NCBI GenBank assembly: GCA_910587235.1
Contig: CAJUKD010000022.1
Span: 1-42,567 of the forward strand
Source of the DNA: an uncultured Muribaculaceae bacterium
Lineage (GTDB): Bacteria > Bacteroidota > Bacteroidia > Bacteroidales > Muribaculaceae
Length of the DNA: 42,567 nt
Direction: 5' to 3'
Below, one piece after another: positions 40,674-42,567 of this stretch; the first letter of the stretch is position 1; every line of letters starts with the position of its first letter. The notes below the pieces were generated by a model. It was not told where the DNA came from and made no database searches. It worked only from the letters and a program-made list of their open reading frames with translations. Made by a program: the position numbers and the translations under genes.

Positions 40674-42125
40674 TTATTTCGCGTAAAGGATATAAGAAGC
40701 TAAAGGCGCGGCAGAGCCGGTGAGAGTGCCGTCGCTTACAGTGAATACCGAGCCATGTACTCCGTCGGTGTATTTTCCGTCGGGCAGAGTAGTGGCTATT
40801 TCAAAATCGACAGGTTCTGCGCTGAAATTTATCACGGCAGCTCCGCGGTTTCCGCGGCATACCTCGACGATTTCGCCGCTGAGTGTAGTGAATGTGTTCT
40901 CAGCTTGTCCCGACATGGCTTTGCGGAACTTGTTGACAGCCACGACTTCGGGATTGAAGAACTCGTCGTTGCCTCGTGCGCCGATGCGGTTGCTGCCCCA
41001 ATAGTTCTCGCGGGTGCTGCCGGCAGGACGGCTGTAGAAAAGCGGACGTCCGTTCTGGCGTGCCGTCAGGAACACCCATCCGGCACGTATCTGTTCGTCG
41101 GAAAGGCCTGCCGATTCATGAGCATTGCAGTAAGTATCGTGACTTTCAACCCATGTGACGAGTTTCGATGGATCGGCGGAATGGTGCCACTCTTCAAGTC
41201 CGGCATCCGCTGCCGACCCTTTTTCAAGAGCTTTGCGCAGAATATGGCCGTAGGCACTGGCTGTGAGATCCATATATTCGGCGTATTCTGTTTCCTTGAC
41301 GTTCTTGTCTTGAAGTACTTCTCCATATATGAAAAGACTGTCGGGCATCAGAAGGCTAAGGCCTTTGACATCCTTGCGTCCTGTGGCTACGTCCCAGAAA
41401 TCGTTAGTCCATCCGTTGGCTTCGGTCTTAGGATCGAGCGGATCGGACGGCAGGCCTATGTGCTTGGCTGTGTCATAGCGGAATCCGCGTGCCCCGAGGC
41501 TGATCAGATCGTTGACATAAGTCATGTAGTAATGCTGGAAGTCGGGATTTTCGGTGTTGACATCTTTCAGCCCGCCCATTTCACCTGTGGTACACTGCAG
41601 GCGGTCGTTGTAGTCGGTGATAGGGGTGAATCCGTTGGCATGGAACAGGTTCTCATGGCCGCCCACGGCATTGTCGAGCGAAGGCAATACGGCTTTGTCG
41701 TCGACAGCAGTGTGATTGGGAAGCACGTCGACAATCACGCGCACGCCGTATTTGCGGGCACTGTCGCACATAGCCTTGAAAGCGTCGCGGTCACCGATTT
41801 CATAGTTGCCTATCTTCCAGTCGGTGGGTTGGTAATAGTAGTACCATTTGCCTTTGATGCTGTCGCCTTCCCGGCTGAAGAGCGCCATGCCTCCGTCTTC
41901 ACCGACATAGCATGTCTGCACTGGAGATGTCTGCACGAAATCATAGCCCGATTCAGCTATTAGTTTCATGTTTGCGGCGATGGTATCAAGATTCCATGAC
42001 CAGGCGTGCAGGATTACCTCGTCCTGTGTAGGAGTGTCGGCCGGAGTCGGTTCGACTTTTGCTTTGCATCCGGCAGCGAGTACAAGAACCATGGCTCCGC
42101 CGATAAATAAGTTTTGGATTTTCAT
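40674..42125 (-). CDS. GH13 alpha-amylase lipoprotein
   Basis: A 483-residue glycoside hydrolase. Lipoprotein signal MKIQNLFIGGAMVLVLAAGC with acylated C20. The GH13 barrel shows region I VIVDVLPNHTA, region II GFRYDTAKHIG with nucleophile D218, region III LFIYGEVLQD with acid/base E269, and region IV TWVESHDTYC with D330. A small C-terminal beta domain ends ASYILYAK. It should cleave alpha-1,4 glucans. The residues after C20 are K-A-K-V, not an acidic surface-export motif, so an inner-leaflet or periplasmic location is the more likely reading. It is not in a Sus-like locus here: no SusC/SusD genes are adjacent. Confidence 0.93.
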   Translation of the reverse strand: MKIQNLFIGGAMVLVLAAGCKAKVEPTPADTPTQDEVILHAWSWNLDTIAANMKLIAESGYDFVQTSPVQTCYVGEDGGMALFSREGDSIKGKWYYYYQPTDWKIGNYEIGDRDAFKAMCDSARKYGVRVIVDVLPNHTAVDDKAVLPSLDNAVGGHENLFHANGFTPITDYNDRLQCTTGEMGGLKDVNTENPDFQHYYMTYVNDLISLGARGFRYDTAKHIGLPSDPLDPKTEANGWTNDFWDVATGRKDVKGLSLLMPDSLFIYGEVLQDKNVKETEYAEYMDLTASAYGHILRKALEKGSAADAGLEEWHHSADPSKLVTWVESHDTYCNAHESAGLSDEQIRAGWVFLTARQNGRPLFYSRPAGSTRENYWGSNRIGARGNDEFFNPEVVAVNKFRKAMSGQAENTFTTLSGEIVEVCRGNRGAAVINFSAEPVDFEIATTLPDGKYTDGVHGSVFTVSDGTLTGSAAPLASYILYAK

Positions 42126-42567
42126 CGTTTTTTATGGTTATAAATAAGTATGATTCAGACTTTGAGGCTGTAGGGTAAAATGATGCGTAAAATTACACAT
42201 TTTTTCTTATTTGGGCAAATTGGCTGATTCTCAGAGGGGTTTGAGATGGCTTGGGTACTAATCGTGTACTTTTGTGGAAGTTGACGGAAAGCCGAGGAAA
42301 TCAGATTTGATATTTTTGGCTCCCGTTAAGAATTTTTAACTGCCGCAATTTGCCTGTTTTTACCTCTGCCAACTCAGGAAAGTACACCTTCTCGCAGCCC
42401 AAAAATCCGAGTTATGATGAAGTAGCCGTAACTCCAAATCGTAATTTTGCGCACAAAAATACTCATAATTTTTGAAACGAGGCAAGCTCAGACGAATAAA
42501 TCTGATGTACGCTCACGGCTCTTTCATTTAAGATTTCGTTTCATTCTCGACAAATGTGTTATTTTAT
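42126..42567. other. right-edge intergenic region
   Basis: About 440 bases with no convincing gene. It holds several promoter-like boxes: TTTG (42240-42243), 23 nt, TACTTTTG (42267-42274) on the plus strand; TAATTTTG (42442-42449) on the plus strand; and, on the minus strand, CTTG, 21 nt, TATTTTTG (42486-42454). It also has a 7-bp inverted repeat GAAACGA/TCGTTTC (42474-42480, 42536-42542) and a 36-codon open frame without ATG (42301-42411, minus). The minus-strand boxes could give the amylase gene a long leader. Confidence 0.5.

Noticed and set aside
40755..41963. 402-codon plus-strand frame opposite the alpha-amylase gene
   Set aside because: It is antisense to a gene with intact catalytic residues. 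Its product has no recognisable domain and is the usual by-product of GC-biased codons.

Overview
This window looks like part of a Bacteroidales chromosome, perhaps Muribaculaceae; the family is inferred from overall flavour only. The evidence is the Bacteroidetes-type promoters (TTTG or close, about 20 nt, then TAnnTTTG), the complete Bat aerotolerance cluster, a type IX secretion C-terminal sorting domain, a DUF5686 outer-membrane protein, a DUF3127 protein and an EF-G paralog of the Bacteroides EF-G2 kind. It reads as core chromosome: genes are tightly packed, and I see no rRNA, tRNA, CRISPR array, prophage or complete insertion sequence.

Layout. 1-331: almost gene-free left edge, with a doubtful truncated frame. 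332-7483: rlmD, a CYTH protein converging on it, a large DUF5686 protein, a small outer-membrane barrel protein, and a LytS/LytR-type two-component pair. 7504-14166 (minus): a complete glycine cleavage block read lplA, gcvT, gcvH, gcvPA, gcvPB, lpdA. It holds all four GCS proteins (P split in two) plus a ligase to lipoylate GcvH and an L-protein to reoxidise it. 14186-15648 (minus): a universal stress protein and a small helix-turn-helix protein separated by a strong hairpin. 15797-24280 (minus): the Bat cluster read moxR, DUF58, a membrane protein, batA, batB, batC, batD, batE, with its own promoter. 24541-25389 (minus): a T9SS-sorted secreted protein behind a long structured leader. 25778-30089 (minus): DUF3127 OB-fold-like protein, proS, a family 2 glycosyltransferase, an HU-like protein and a membrane-anchored HU/LysM-like protein, packed like one operon.

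30232-32388 is an EF-G paralog whose G-domain lacks the catalytic histidine. It is divergent from lon (32650-35094). After lon come a degenerate Rossmann-like protein, a Bcr/CflA-type MFS exporter, an aldo/keto reductase with an upstream LysR regulator, a YjjP/YjjB (ThrE-like) two-part exporter preceded by a tiny membrane protein, and a GH13 alpha-amylase lipoprotein. The last 440 bases hold promoter-like boxes and a short open frame but no convincing gene.

The strongest candidates for unusual biology are the GTPase-degenerate EF-G next to lon, the protein that joins a cytoplasmic HU fold to an extracytoplasmic LysM-like domain, and the leader at 25390-25731. None is proved novel from sequence alone.
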